A stretch of 64,000 nt of DNA from Achromobacter kerstersii. GTDB taxonomy: Bacteria; Pseudomonadota; Gammaproteobacteria; Burkholderiales; Burkholderiaceae_B. Within the stretch, counting starts at the first letter, position 1; the number at the start of each line of letters is the position of its first letter. The position numbers were made by a program, and so were the translations under genes. A model generated the notes under the pieces. It was given only the letters and a program-made list of their open reading frames with translations, made no database searches and was not told the DNA's origin. Location of the stretch: the NCBI RefSeq assembly GCF_902859595.1, contig NZ_CADIJQ010000001.1, forward strand, positions 372,001 through 436,000. Direction: 5' to 3'. This document shows, piece after piece, positions 44,831 to 54,122 of this stretch.

Positions 44831-45919
44831 CTAGCGCTTGCGCAAGGCCGAGGGCGCCACGCCCTCGGTCCGTTGAAACACCCGGCTGAACGCGGCTTGC
44901 GATTGATAGCCCACGCGTTCAGCCGCATCCTGAATTCCCATCCCCTGGCTCAAATGACGGCGCGCGACGCGCATGCGCAGCAGCTGCAGCAATTGCGCGG
45001 GCGTGGTGCCGCTTTGCAGCGTGAAGCGCCGGTGAAACGTGGCTTTGGACATGTGCAGGCGGTCTGCCATGTCTTGCATGCTCCAGGGCGCGGCGGGGTC
45101 CGCCAGAATGGCTTGCAGCAGGCTGGCCATGGCGGGGTCGCGCGCCAGCACGAACAGGCCGTAGGCCTGGCGGTCATGCAGCGCCAGATGGCGCAGCATG
45201 AAGAAGATCAGCAGATCAGTCAGCCGCTCCAGCACCACGGGCGAGCCGCCCGGCGGTTGCGACGTTTCCGCCAGAATCAAATCGAACACGCCGCGCGCGG
45301 TGCGAAAGCGTTCGTCTTCGGCGCGCAGCATCAGGTAGTCGGGCAGGGTGTCGGCCAACAAATCGGCCAGGCCCGGCCGGAATTGAAAGAAGCCGCAAGC
45401 CAGCCCCGTGCTGTCTGCTTGCCGCGGCAATAGCGGCTCCATGACGCGGCACAGCGCCGTGCCGGGCGCCGGGGCGTCAAGCGGCGTCAACGCGTGCGGG
45501 ATGTCGCGCAGGAAGAAAATGCCGTCGCCCGCGGCGAGCGTCAGCGCGTCTAGCTCAATGCCGTGGGCATCCAGCAGCGCCACCCGGCAGCGGCCATGCA
45601 GGATCAAATGAAAGCTGGCACGCGCCCGCCCGCTGGTGCTGGCGGACCAATTGCCGCAATACTGCCCCAGGTGATACAAGCTGGATTGCACTTCCAGGCT
45701 GGACAACAGCAGCGCATCAACAGCGGCTTGATCGGTATGGGGAGCGTCGTTGGGCAAGATGAATAAGCTGGGCGGTAGCGGTGAACGTGAACTGATCGGG
45801 TCCGATGACCGTAGCAGTTTGCGAGCATGATGGCGGACGAAACGCGGGTGGTAATTCTGGTTATAAGCGAATAGCTGAAAGTCGATAAGATCGAGCATCA
45901 AGTTGCGATCTTCGCGCAT
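44831..45919 (-). CDS. AraC-family regulator with N-terminal cupin domain
   Basis: A 362-residue regulator. The N-terminal half has a cupin-type pattern (FHLILHGRCRVALLD, LAAGDGIFFLRDIPHAL). The C-terminal ~95 residues hold two helix-turn-helix motifs: WSMQDMADRLHMSKATFHRRF and IQDAAERVGYQSQAAFSRVF. A second ATG at 45898 is equally plausible. It is divergent from the AhpD-like gene with about 60 bp between them and probably regulates that operon. Confidence 0.85.
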   Translation of the reverse strand: MREDRNLMLDLIDFQLFAYNQNYHPRFVRHHARKLLRSSDPISSRSPLPPSLFILPNDAPHTDQAAVDALLLSSLEVQSSLYHLGQYCGNWSASTSGRARASFHLILHGRCRVALLDAHGIELDALTLAAGDGIFFLRDIPHALTPLDAPAPGTALCRVMEPLLPRQADSTGLACGFFQFRPGLADLLADTLPDYLMLRAEDERFRTARGVFDLILAETSQPPGGSPVVLERLTDLLIFFMLRHLALHDRQAYGLFVLARDPAMASLLQAILADPAAPWSMQDMADRLHMSKATFHRRFTLQSGTTPAQLLQLLRMRVARRHLSQGMGIQDAAERVGYQSQAAFSRVFQRTEGVAPSALRKR

Positions 45920-45979
45920 TGTCGCTTGTGGCCGGCCGCCCGCACAATATGGTTTTCAACGATACCCCAGGAGATCTTC

Positions 45980-46534
45980 ATGGCCCGTTTGCCCGTCCAT
46001 ACCGCGCAAAGCGCTCCCGAACCCACGCGCGCCGCGCTGGCCGCTGCGGAGCAGGGCGCCGGATACCTGTCGAACCTGCTGGGCGTGCTGGCCAATGCGC
46101 CGGTGGCGCTGGAGGCCTATCAAACGCTGTCGCAGCTGAATGCGCGCGCCGGGCTTACCTTGCAGGAACGCGAAGTGGTGCAACTGGTGGCGGGCACGCG
46201 CCACGGCTGCACGTTCTGCGTGGCGGGGCACACGGCCATTGCGCGCAACAAGGCGCGGCTGTCGCCTGAAGTGATTGAGGCGTTGCGCGCTCAAGGCGTG
46301 TTGCCGGATGAACGCCTGCAAGCGCTGGCGGCCTTTACCGAAGCGGTGATCCTGACGCGCGGCCGTGTCACCGACGACACGCTGCAAGCCTTGCGCGATG
46401 CCGGCTTCACGGACGGCAATGCGTTGGAAGTGATCGTGGGCGTGGGGTTGGCCACGATCTGCAATTTTGGCAATAACCTGGCGCAGACGCCGTTGAACGA
46501 TCAGCTGCGTGACTACGCCTGGAGCGGCGCGTGA
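45980..46534 (+). CDS. Carboxymuconolactone decarboxylase/AhpD-like protein
   Basis: A 184-residue helical protein. The AhpD-type redox motif is visible as EREVVQLVAGTRHGCTFCVAGH, with a C-x-x-C pair and following His near residues 74-80. It may be a peroxidase-like or decarboxylase-like enzyme. ATG 45980 has CAGGAGA just upstream. It overlaps the next gene (TGATG) and starts the operon that ends with the ABC permease. The role in that pathway is not known. Confidence 0.82.
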   Translation: MARLPVHTAQSAPEPTRAALAAAEQGAGYLSNLLGVLANAPVALEAYQTLSQLNARAGLTLQEREVVQLVAGTRHGCTFCVAGHTAIARNKARLSPEVIEALRAQGVLPDERLQALAAFTEAVILTRGRVTDDTLQALRDAGFTDGNALEVIVGVGLATICNFGNNLAQTPLNDQLRDYAWSGA

Positions 46535-47730
46535 TGACGGCGCAAGCGCTGCACACAGAAGCGAACTGGCGCTTGCCGCAGGATCTGGCGGCATGGCTCA
46601 CGCAGCATGCCGACGCCTTGGACGACGGCAGCCATGACGCGGCCACGGTGCTGCCCAAGCTGGCCGCGGCCGGCGTGTTCCGCATTGGCGTGCCGCAGGC
46701 GCTGGGCGGCCAGCCCGGCACTGATATTGGCGACGCCATCGAAGCGGTATCGCAAGTGGCCGAACACTCGGTCGCCAGCGCCTTTGTGGCGTGGGGCCAG
46801 CGGGTGTTTATCGAATACCTGTTGCGCAGCCCGAACACGGTGCTGGCAGAGCGCTGGCTGACACCGCTGCTGACGGGCGAACAAGCCGGAGCCACCGCGT
46901 TGTCGAACGCGATGAAGTTCCTGAGCGGCATTGAATCGCTGCAAATCAGTGCGCGGGAATCCGACGGCCACTGGGTGCTGGACGGCCGCATGCCGTGGGT
47001 CACCAATCTGCGGCCACAGGGTTTTTTGGTCGCGGCTGCCGTGACCGCGCCCGATGGCACGCCCGCCGTGGTGGCGCTGCCCAACGATATCGCGGGCCTG
47101 ACGCGCAGCCCGGATCTTTCCTTGATGGCCTTGCAGTCCAGCAACACGGCTGCGCTGGAGGTGCAGGGCGTGCGCATCGGGCCGGAATGGCTGATCCACG
47201 CCGATGCGCGGCAGTATCTGCCCGGCGCGCGTCCGGCGTTCGCGGGGCTGCAATGCGGTTTGTCCATCGGGCTGGCGCGGCGCGCTTTGGACGCCGCGGC
47301 GCAGACCGGGCAGGGCCAGGCCTCGCGCGGCATTTTGGGCGAGCCGCTGGCCGCGTTGCGGGCGCAAGTGGAAGCGTTAAGCGCCAGCTTGATTGCCGGG
47401 GTGCGCAGCGGACGCTTCGTGACCGAGCCTTGGGCCTTGTTTGAAATCCGCATCGCATTGGCCGATGCCGCGCATCAGGCGGTGCAACTGGAGCTGCAAG
47501 CCAGCGGCGGCGCGGCCTATTTGAAACCGGCAGGCGCCAGCTTTGCCCGGCGTTGGCGTGAAGCGGCGTTCCTGCCCATCGTCACGCCCAGCCTTGTGCA
47601 ATTGAAAACCGAGCTGGCCAAACGGCAGGCCAAGCTGGCCGCCGAGGCGGCGGGAGCCGGCGTAGCGGGTGCAGGGCGGCAAGCGGCCCAAGCGTCTACC
47701 GTGGCGCCACAGGCGGGAGCCACCGCGTGA
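46534..47730 (+). CDS. Acyl-CoA dehydrogenase-like flavoprotein
   Basis: A 398-residue protein of the acyl-CoA dehydrogenase fold. The N-terminal helical part includes LPKLAAAGVFRIGVPQALGG. The middle beta domain shows ATALSNAMKFLSG and GRMPWVTNLRPQGFL. The C-terminal helices include ASRGILGEPLAALRAQVEAL. Relatives next to NitT/TauT transporters include flavin monooxygenases and SfnB-like proteins used for organosulfur compounds. That link is inferred from context. It is coupled to both neighbours by overlaps. Confidence 0.78.
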   Translation: MTAQALHTEANWRLPQDLAAWLTQHADALDDGSHDAATVLPKLAAAGVFRIGVPQALGGQPGTDIGDAIEAVSQVAEHSVASAFVAWGQRVFIEYLLRSPNTVLAERWLTPLLTGEQAGATALSNAMKFLSGIESLQISARESDGHWVLDGRMPWVTNLRPQGFLVAAAVTAPDGTPAVVALPNDIAGLTRSPDLSLMALQSSNTAALEVQGVRIGPEWLIHADARQYLPGARPAFAGLQCGLSIGLARRALDAAAQTGQGQASRGILGEPLAALRAQVEALSASLIAGVRSGRFVTEPWALFEIRIALADAAHQAVQLELQASGGAAYLKPAGASFARRWREAAFLPIVTPSLVQLKTELAKRQAKLAAEAAGAGVAGAGRQAAQASTVAPQAGATA

Positions 47731-48524
47731 CGGCGGGCGCGCCGCCGGTGTTGCAGGCGCGCGGCCTGGCCTTGCGCTATCCGGCTGCGCCGGCGCCGGT
47801 CTTTCAAGACGTGGACCTGGACTTGGCGCGCGGGGAAGTCGTGGCGGTGCTGGGGGCAAGCGGCGCGGGCAAGTCCAGCCTGCTGCGCGTGCTGGCGGGC
47901 TTGCAGTCCGCCACGGCGGGTTCGCTGCGCATGGAAGGCGCGCCGCTGAATGGCGTGCATCCGCGCGTGGCCGTGGCGTTTCAGGACCCTAGCCTGTTGC
48001 CGTGGCTGTCGCTGGAACGCAATGTGGCGTTCGGGCTGGACTTCAAGCATCAGCCCGCGCTGACGGACGCGCAGCGCCGCGCGCGCGTGGACCAGGCCAT
48101 CGAAGAAGTTGGGTTGTCGCATGCGCGGCATATGCGCCCGGCGCAATTGTCGGGCGGCATGGCGCAGCGCACGGCTTTGGCGCGCTGTCTGGCGCGCCAG
48201 CCGTCGGTGCTGCTGCTGGACGAACCGTTCGGCGCGTTGGACGAAGTTACCCGCAGCGACATGCAGGGGTTACTGCGCAAGGTCGTGGCCGACTTCAACA
48301 CCGCCGCCGTGCTAATCACCCACGATATTGACGAAGCCCTGGTGCTGGCCGACCGCATTGTGCTGCTGGGCGGCGCGCCCGGCCGCATCCTGGGCACGTG
48401 GCAGGTGGACCTGCCGCATCCGCGCGCCGACCTGCTGTCTGAAATGGGCGCGCTGCGCCTGGAAATCCTGACCCGTCTGCGCAGCGCGCTGCGGGCCGGG
48501 CGTATTGACGCCGTACCGGCCTGA
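47727..48524 (+). CDS. NitT/TauT-type ABC transporter ATP-binding protein
   Basis: A 265-residue ATPase. Walker A GASGAGKSS is near residues 43-51. The Q-loop is in FQDPSLLPW, the signature is LSGGMAQRTALARCLA, and Walker B LLLDEPFGALD is followed by the switch His in ITHDIDEAL. It is of the SsuB/TauB type, energising uptake of sulfonates, nitrate or related compounds. The GTG start overlaps the previous stop (GTGA). Confidence 0.9.
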   Translation: MTAGAPPVLQARGLALRYPAAPAPVFQDVDLDLARGEVVAVLGASGAGKSSLLRVLAGLQSATAGSLRMEGAPLNGVHPRVAVAFQDPSLLPWLSLERNVAFGLDFKHQPALTDAQRRARVDQAIEEVGLSHARHMRPAQLSGGMAQRTALARCLARQPSVLLLDEPFGALDEVTRSDMQGLLRKVVADFNTAAVLITHDIDEALVLADRIVLLGGAPGRILGTWQVDLPHPRADLLSEMGALRLEILTRLRSALRAGRIDAVPA

Positions 48525-48557
48525 CCGGTTCGCCACCCCCAAGCAAGGAGCTTATTG

Positions 48558-49748
48558 ATGTGCCTGGAACACATGTCGCGTCGCGACTGGTTGAAACTCT
48601 CGGCCCTGCTGACGGCAGGTGGCGCGGCGTCTTTGCTGTCGGCGTTCAACGCCCGTGCGCAAACCGACCCGGACGCGCCCGTGCGCATCGGCTATCTGCC
48701 CATTACCGACGCCGCGCCGTTGCTGGTGGCGCATAACAACGGCTTGTTCGACAAGGCGGGCGTCAAGGCCGAAAAGCCCACGTTGCTGCGCAGCTGGGCG
48801 CAGGTGATCGAAGCCTTTATTTCGGGGCAGGTCAACGTGGTGCATTTGTTGTCGCCCATGACCGTATGGGCGCGCTTTGGCAGCAAAGTGCCGGCCAAGG
48901 TGGTGGCGTGGAATCACGTGGGCGGATCGGGCCTGACCGTGGCGCCCGCCATCAACAGCGTGAAGGAATTGGGCGGCAAGACGGTCGCCATTCCGTTCTG
49001 GTATTCCATCCACAACGTCATGTTGCAGTATCTGCTGCGCGAAAACGGCTTGACGCCGGTGGCGCGCAAGGATGGCGCCGTGGGCGCCAACGAGGTCAAC
49101 CTGATCGTCATGGCGCCCGCCGACATGCCGCCCGCGCTGGCGCAGAACCGCATCGCGGGCTACATCGTGGCGGAACCCTTCAATGCGGTTGCCGAAACGC
49201 TGGGCGTGGGCAAGGTGCTGCGCTTTACGGGCGACGTCTGGCGCAATCACGCGTGCTGCGTCGTGTTCATGCACGAGCGCGACCTGGAACAGCGCCCGGA
49301 GTGGTCGCAGAAAGTGGTGGACGCCATCGTCCAGGCGCAACTGTGGATACGCGACAATCGCGCCGAGACGGCGCAGCTGCTGTCCAAAGAGGGCATCAAC
49401 CGCTATACGCCGCATGCGTTGCCCGCGCTGTCCAAGGTGCTGGCGCCGCCCGCATCCGACCGCGAGCAGTACCTGGCCAGCGGCGCCATCCGCCATGCCG
49501 CTTGGGACGAACGCCGCATCGACTTCCAGCCCTATCCGTTTCCCAGCTACACCGAGGAACTGGTGCGCCGCCTGCGTGACACGCTGATCGAGGCCGACCG
49601 GGGTTTCCTGGCCAGCCTGGACCCCGCACGCGCCGCAAGCGAGCTGGTGGATGACCGCTACGTGAAGCGTGCGATTCAATCCGTGGGCGGCCTGAGCCGC
49701 TTCGGTTTCCCCAACGCCTATAGCCGGACTGAAATGGTGCAGGCGTGA
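48558..49748 (+). CDS. NitT/TauT-type ABC transporter substrate-binding protein
   Basis: A 396-residue binding protein with a twin-arginine-type leader (SRRDWLKLSALLTAGGAA, cleavage near ARA-QTD). The mature start VRIGYLPITDAAPLLVAHNNG is characteristic of NrtA/SsuA-like proteins. SWAQVIEAFISGQVNVVHLL follows. AAGGAG stands 7 nt before ATG 48558. A TTG three bases upstream is also in frame. The substrate may be a sulfonate or related anion; it cannot be read from the sequence. Confidence 0.88.
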   Translation: MCLEHMSRRDWLKLSALLTAGGAASLLSAFNARAQTDPDAPVRIGYLPITDAAPLLVAHNNGLFDKAGVKAEKPTLLRSWAQVIEAFISGQVNVVHLLSPMTVWARFGSKVPAKVVAWNHVGGSGLTVAPAINSVKELGGKTVAIPFWYSIHNVMLQYLLRENGLTPVARKDGAVGANEVNLIVMAPADMPPALAQNRIAGYIVAEPFNAVAETLGVGKVLRFTGDVWRNHACCVVFMHERDLEQRPEWSQKVVDAIVQAQLWIRDNRAETAQLLSKEGINRYTPHALPALSKVLAPPASDREQYLASGAIRHAAWDERRIDFQPYPFPSYTEELVRRLRDTLIEADRGFLASLDPARAASELVDDRYVKRAIQSVGGLSRFGFPNAYSRTEMVQA

Positions 49749-50593
49749 CGGCACGGGAGTCTGTGGCACAAGCGCCGGCTGGCGGACAGGCGGCGCCAGC
49801 CGCCAAGCCCGCCAAGCCTGCGAGTGGCGCACGCGCCGGGGGCCTGGGCCTGCTCGCGCGTTGCGCATTGGGCCTGGGCGGGCTGGCTGCATTGCTGGCG
49901 CTGTGGTGGCTGGGCACGGATGTGCTGTCGCCCGCCGGCGGCATGGCCCGGCGCTTTTCGCCGGGCGCCACCTTTGTCAGCCTGGCCGAGCTGCTGACCG
50001 CGTCCGATCTGCCGCTGCATATCCTGGTCAGCCTGCGGCGCATTGCGGTGGGCTTGGGATTCGCGCTGGCTATCGGCGTGCCGCTGGGCCTGGCGATAGG
50101 CAGCTGGCGCCGCCTGGAGGCCACGGTGTCGCCCGCGATGCAATTCTTGCGGATGATCTCGCCGCTGTCGTGGATGCCCATCGCCGTGATGGTGTTTGGC
50201 GTGGGCGATGACCCGGTCTACTTCCTGCTGACGTTCGCGGCCGTGTGGCCCATCGTGTTGAACACGGCGGCCGGCGTGCAGCAGCTGGACCCGCGCTGGC
50301 TGCAACTGGCGCAAAGCGTGGCGGCCACGCGCTGGGAGACCTTGCGCCGCGTGATCCTGCCGGGCGTGCTTGGCCACATCCTGACGGGCGTGCGGCTGGC
50401 GATTGGCATTCTGTGGATTGTGCTGGTGCCCTGCGAAATGCTGGGCGTGTCGGCGGGCATGGGGTATTTCATTCTGGACACGCGCGACCGTCTGGCCTAT
50501 TCCGAACTGATGGCCATGGTGCTGATGATCGGCGTGCTGGGCTTTCTGCTGGATGCCGCAGCGCGCGGGCTGTACCGGTACTGGCGGGGGTAG
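49745..50593 (+). CDS. NitT/TauT-type ABC transporter permease
   Basis: A 282-residue inner-membrane permease. An Ala/Pro/Gly-rich cytoplasmic N-terminus (about 1-34) precedes six hydrophobic helices. The EAA-like loop is AQSVAATRWETLRRVILPGVL near residues 181-201. It is of the SsuC/TauC type and overlaps the binding-protein stop (GTGA). With the ATPase it completes the transporter. The extended N-terminus is unusual but does not look like a domain. Confidence 0.9.
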   Translation: MTARESVAQAPAGGQAAPAAKPAKPASGARAGGLGLLARCALGLGGLAALLALWWLGTDVLSPAGGMARRFSPGATFVSLAELLTASDLPLHILVSLRRIAVGLGFALAIGVPLGLAIGSWRRLEATVSPAMQFLRMISPLSWMPIAVMVFGVGDDPVYFLLTFAAVWPIVLNTAAGVQQLDPRWLQLAQSVAATRWETLRRVILPGVLGHILTGVRLAIGILWIVLVPCEMLGVSAGMGYFILDTRDRLAYSELMAMVLMIGVLGFLLDAAARGLYRYWRG

Positions 50594-50624
50594 GGCGCGG
50601 CGTGGCCGCCGCGCTCCAGGGCAA

Positions 50625-51194
50625 CTACTTGCGTGCGTTCTTGCCCGGCGTGGGGCAGACCACGCCCCGTAGCTTGCGCTGCACGGGGTCGCGCGCGACA
50701 GGCGCGTTATGGATGCCCGCCACGGGTATCGATTCCACCAGCGCCCCGGTGGCGTCGTTACCGGCATAGTGCTGGGTGTGGGTGACGGTGTAGGTGTTGG
50801 CGGTGCAATTCAAGGTGATGGGCTGCGAGACCGACGCGTACGGTTGGCCATTGGTTTCGGACACGCGCGGCTGCGCATAGAACCAGGCCACGGTCACCGT
50901 CATCACCACGGGGCGCTCGGATACGGGGGCGATCGATGCGCTGTCGTAGAACACGCCGGGCATGGCCTGCGGGTCCAGCGGCGTCCAGGCCGGGCCGCCG
51001 CCGAAGGTGATGCCCGACACGTCAAGGCTGCGAGGCACGATGTTGACGGCGCAGGCGTCGGGGGGAATCGGGTCGCCTTCGCGCACCGTCACCGCCGCGC
51101 AGACGTCAGGCGTAGCGGCCAGCGCCGGCTGCCCCCATGCGATTGCCCCAAGAACAACCAGGGCGAAGGTGAGGGGGGTGTGCCTAGCGATCAT
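50625..51194 (-). CDS. Small secreted protein of unknown function
   Basis: A 189-residue protein with signal peptide (MIARHTPLTFALVVLGAIAW, cleavage after ALA). The mature part contains four cysteines by eye: C in TPDVCAAV and DACAVN, one in ITLNCTANTY, and one near the C-terminus (GVVCPTPG). The NCTANTYTVTHTQHYAG stretch vaguely resembles surface-adhesin protein E-like proteins, but this is weak. The ATG at 51194 is the first giving a signal peptide. It is divergent from the Asp-box gene. Confidence 0.7.
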   Translation of the reverse strand: MIARHTPLTFALVVLGAIAWGQPALAATPDVCAAVTVREGDPIPPDACAVNIVPRSLDVSGITFGGGPAWTPLDPQAMPGVFYDSASIAPVSERPVVMTVTVAWFYAQPRVSETNGQPYASVSQPITLNCTANTYTVTHTQHYAGNDATGALVESIPVAGIHNAPVARDPVQRKLRGVVCPTPGKNARK

Positions 51195-51341
51195 GTCCGG
51201 GTTCCGTGTATGGGCCAATGCGGCGTAAGAGTATGTCACGCCAGTATAGAGAACCGCGCGTGACACGCTATAGTTTCGTCCGTTCCCCCAAACGTCACTG
51301 GCCGAATGGCTGGTGCTGCCGCCTCTGGATGCGTTGCCTTC

Positions 51342-52664
51342 ATGAACCTTAGACTGCTTGCCAGCGCTGCCGCGATCGCCGTCGCCGCGGTGATCGGCTA
51401 TGGCATCTACCAACTGGTTCCCATGGGCAAACCCTTGGCGCGCAGCGAGATCATCGGCGAACTCAGTGGCCCGGCGCTGGCCTCGTCCTCGCGGGTGGCG
51501 CTGCAACGTTACGGCGAACGGCAGCTGCTGATCGGGCAGCGTCTGGTGTCGGCCAAGGACATGCCCGCGCTTGAAAAGGCCCCGCTGCTGGATGCGCAAG
51601 TGCCCGCGCTTGGCACGCGCCAGCAGAACCCCTGGCTGCAGGCTGATACGCGCAACCTGATCTATGGCGGGCAGGGCACAGGTGCTTTTGATCTGCTGGG
51701 GTCGATCAGCGGTGACGCCGGGGTCAGCCTGATCGGCACGCCGGAAGGGCGCGCGCTGTATCTGATCACCGCCATTGAACGCACGCCCGAAGAAGGCGAA
51801 CAGCCCGCCGCGTTTGAAACCTTGCGCTCGGACGACCTGGGCAAGACGTGGGCGCGGGACGCGGACGTGGTGCTGGGCCCCGGGCAGCAGCACACCGTGT
51901 TTCTGACGCAAGACCGCGTCATCGCAATGGAACGCCATGACGCGGGTTACCGCTTGCTGGTCAGCCAGGATGGGGCGCGCCAGTGGTCGGGGATCTCGCT
52001 GGATGAACAGGTGTGGCCGGATGGGGCCGCCTTTGAACGCGCCTTTCGCGACATGCTGGCCAAGGACGGCGGCGCCCGCGCCGAAGACCAACTGGCATAT
52101 GACTGGTCGCTCTATCCGCTGGATGAGCGGCGCGCCGTGGGCTGGAGCTGGCGCACGCGGATCAGCCTGAGCGCGTCGGACAAGAACGAGGTGCTGGAAA
52201 CCCGGCGCTTTGAAGTCGAGCTGCAAGATGGCGTGTCGCCGGCCTTCCGCATCACGCAGGGCGTGGCCCCGGTGCCGCCCCAAGCGGCGGACGCGCGCGT
52301 GACGCGGGATGAACCCGTGTTCGAGATCACGGGCGATGCCATTTATGAGCTGGACAAGGCTGAACGCATCTGGCATCGGCGCGCCGATTCTCCGTTGGTG
52401 CAGGGCAAGCCCAGTTGGATCGGCGACGCCTGGTTCAGCGGCCGCGCCTGGGTGATCAAGACCTACGCCGACCACCTGTTCTCGTTTAACGAGTACACCA
52501 AGACCTATTTCTATACGCGCGATCAGGGCAAGACCTGGCGCCCGTTCCAACTGCCGCAAGACGTCGAGACGGGGCTTTTGGGCATGGATGCGTCGGGTGA
52601 CGCGTTGCTGTCGCTGGCCGAGCGCGACGGCAGGACGGTCATTCGCCGGTACCCCTTGGATTGA
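51342..52664 (+). CDS. Membrane-anchored Asp-box (BNR/sialidase-like propeller) protein
   Basis: A 440-residue protein with an N-terminal hydrophobic anchor (LLASAAAIAVAAVIGYGIYQL). The rest is beta-rich and carries Asp-box motifs of the S-x-D-x-G-x-x-W type: SDDLGKTW, SQDGARQW and TRDQGKTW, spread along the protein. Such repeats mark beta-propeller blades. No catalytic residues of sialidases can be recognised, so it is unlikely to be an enzyme of that class. The function is unknown. Confidence 0.72.
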   Translation: MNLRLLASAAAIAVAAVIGYGIYQLVPMGKPLARSEIIGELSGPALASSSRVALQRYGERQLLIGQRLVSAKDMPALEKAPLLDAQVPALGTRQQNPWLQADTRNLIYGGQGTGAFDLLGSISGDAGVSLIGTPEGRALYLITAIERTPEEGEQPAAFETLRSDDLGKTWARDADVVLGPGQQHTVFLTQDRVIAMERHDAGYRLLVSQDGARQWSGISLDEQVWPDGAAFERAFRDMLAKDGGARAEDQLAYDWSLYPLDERRAVGWSWRTRISLSASDKNEVLETRRFEVELQDGVSPAFRITQGVAPVPPQAADARVTRDEPVFEITGDAIYELDKAERIWHRRADSPLVQGKPSWIGDAWFSGRAWVIKTYADHLFSFNEYTKTYFYTRDQGKTWRPFQLPQDVETGLLGMDASGDALLSLAERDGRTVIRRYPLD

Positions 52665-52698
52665 CAGCCCGACAACTGCCGCCGCCGTCGCTTCGGTG

Positions 52699-53118
52699 TC
52701 AGATCACCAGCACCGGGCAGGTCGCGTGCGCCAGTATCCGACTGCTGACGGACCCCAGCACGGCGTTCATAAGCGGGCTGCGGTGATGCGAACCCAGCAC
52801 AATTACGTTGGCTTTGACGTGCGCGGCATAGTCAATGACCTTTTGGGGCGTGAAACCGGTCATTTCGTGGCATTCAAAGTTGACGTTGCCTTTGCGCAGT
52901 ATTTCCACCACTGAGCGCATCGCCTTGTCGCTTTCTTCGTGGTGCCAGGCATCGACTTCGTCCTTGCCGATGAATGACACGACGTCCCCTCTGACTTCGG
53001 GCTCGCAATGCACGACATGCACGATGAAATCGCGGTTTAGCAAAGGGGTCGCGACCAGGTAGTGCGCCGCCTCATTGCTATACGTCGATCCGTCGGTGGC
53101 AAGAATGATTGTGTTCAT
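52699..53118 (-). CDS. Universal stress protein (UspA family)
   Basis: A 139-residue single Usp domain. It has the start NTIILATDGSTYSNEAAHY and the C-terminal ATP-binding motif GSHHRSPLMNAVLGSVSSRI, which fits the G-x2-G-x9-G-S/T pattern loosely: the second glycine is not clear. It ends CPVLVI as in the family. The start overlaps the terC stop (ATGA), so it is translated as the second gene of the pair. Confidence 0.9.
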   Translation of the reverse strand: MNTIILATDGSTYSNEAAHYLVATPLLNRDFIVHVVHCEPEVRGDVVSFIGKDEVDAWHHEESDKAMRSVVEILRKGNVNFECHEMTGFTPQKVIDYAAHVKANVIVLGSHHRSPLMNAVLGSVSSRILAHATCPVLVI

Positions 53119-54122
53119 GGCTGCTCTCCGGGTTGGGACTTCTTCACTTCGTTGCGGTTGGCGGTAGCCGTTCGCTTTGGCAGGGCCAGGCTGGCGCCAA
53201 TGGAGGCGGCCAGCACCACCCCAATCACGCCGAGCGACCAATGCACCGGTACGTGCACCCACTGCGCCGCCAGCATTTTTGCGCCGATGACCATCAGCAC
53301 AACTGCCAATCCATACTTCAAGTAGTGAAAGCGGTCCACCAAGTTGGCCAGCAGGAAGTAAAGCGCCCGCAAGCCCATGATGGCGAAGATGTTCGACGTG
53401 AAAACGATGAAGGGGTCGGTGGTGACGGCGAAGATCGCCGGGATGCTGTCGACGGCGAACACCACATCCGTCGCCTCAATCAGCAGGAGCACCACGAACA
53501 TTGGGGTCGCGTAACGCATCCCATGGATCTGCACGAAGAAGGCCTGTCCATGGTATTCCTTGGTGATTCGCATGGTGGCCCGCATCAAGCGCACCAAGGG
53601 GTTTTGCGCGATGTCGGGCTGGCGGCCTGCGGCGGTCAGCATTTTGATGCCGCTCAGCACCAGGAACGCGCCCAGCACATAGAACAGCCAGGCAAATTGG
53701 GTCAGTAGCCAGACGCCGGCAAGTATCATTCCGATGCGCATGAAGATGGCGCCCAGCACCCCATACAGCAGCACCCGCCGCTGCAATTCGGGGGGGACCG
53801 CGAAGTAGGTGAAGATCAACGAAAACACGAACATATTGTCCGCAGACAGGGACAGTTCGATCAGGTATCCGGTGAAGTACTCCAGCGTCTTTTGATTGGC
53901 CACTGCCCGGCTTGCGGTGGCGTCAAGAAACCACCACATGAGCAGGCCGAACAGCGTTGCCAGCGTCGCCCAGGCAAGCGCCCAGAACAGTGCTTCCCGA
54001 GGCGACACGCGGTGTGCGCGGCGGCCGCCCAGCATATACAGATCCAGTGCCAGCACGGCGACCACGAAAGCGATGAATCCCACCCACATCGGCAGGGTGG
54101 CAAACGTTTCAACCCGGCCCAT
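53115..54122 (-). CDS. TerC/Alx-family integral membrane protein
   Basis: A 335-residue inner-membrane protein with about eight helices. The acidic family motifs YLIELSLSADNMFVF and IEATDVVFAVDSIPAIFAV are complete. Relatives are linked to manganese export, tellurium resistance or alkaline response. GGGAGG precedes the ATG. I saw no manganese riboswitch in the ~110-bp leader. It is divergent from a LysR regulator and coupled to the Usp gene. Confidence 0.92.
   Translation of the reverse strand: MGRVETFATLPMWVGFIAFVVAVLALDLYMLGGRRAHRVSPREALFWALAWATLATLFGLLMWWFLDATASRAVANQKTLEYFTGYLIELSLSADNMFVFSLIFTYFAVPPELQRRVLLYGVLGAIFMRIGMILAGVWLLTQFAWLFYVLGAFLVLSGIKMLTAAGRQPDIAQNPLVRLMRATMRITKEYHGQAFFVQIHGMRYATPMFVVLLLIEATDVVFAVDSIPAIFAVTTDPFIVFTSNIFAIMGLRALYFLLANLVDRFHYLKYGLAVVLMVIGAKMLAAQWVHVPVHWSLGVIGVVLAASIGASLALPKRTATANRNEVKKSQPGEQP

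Noticed and set aside
51195-52559. Extension of the small secreted protein far upstream on the minus strand
   Set aside because: The open frame continues opposite the Asp-box gene, but only the ATG at 51194 gives a signal peptide; the upstream part is antisense shadow.
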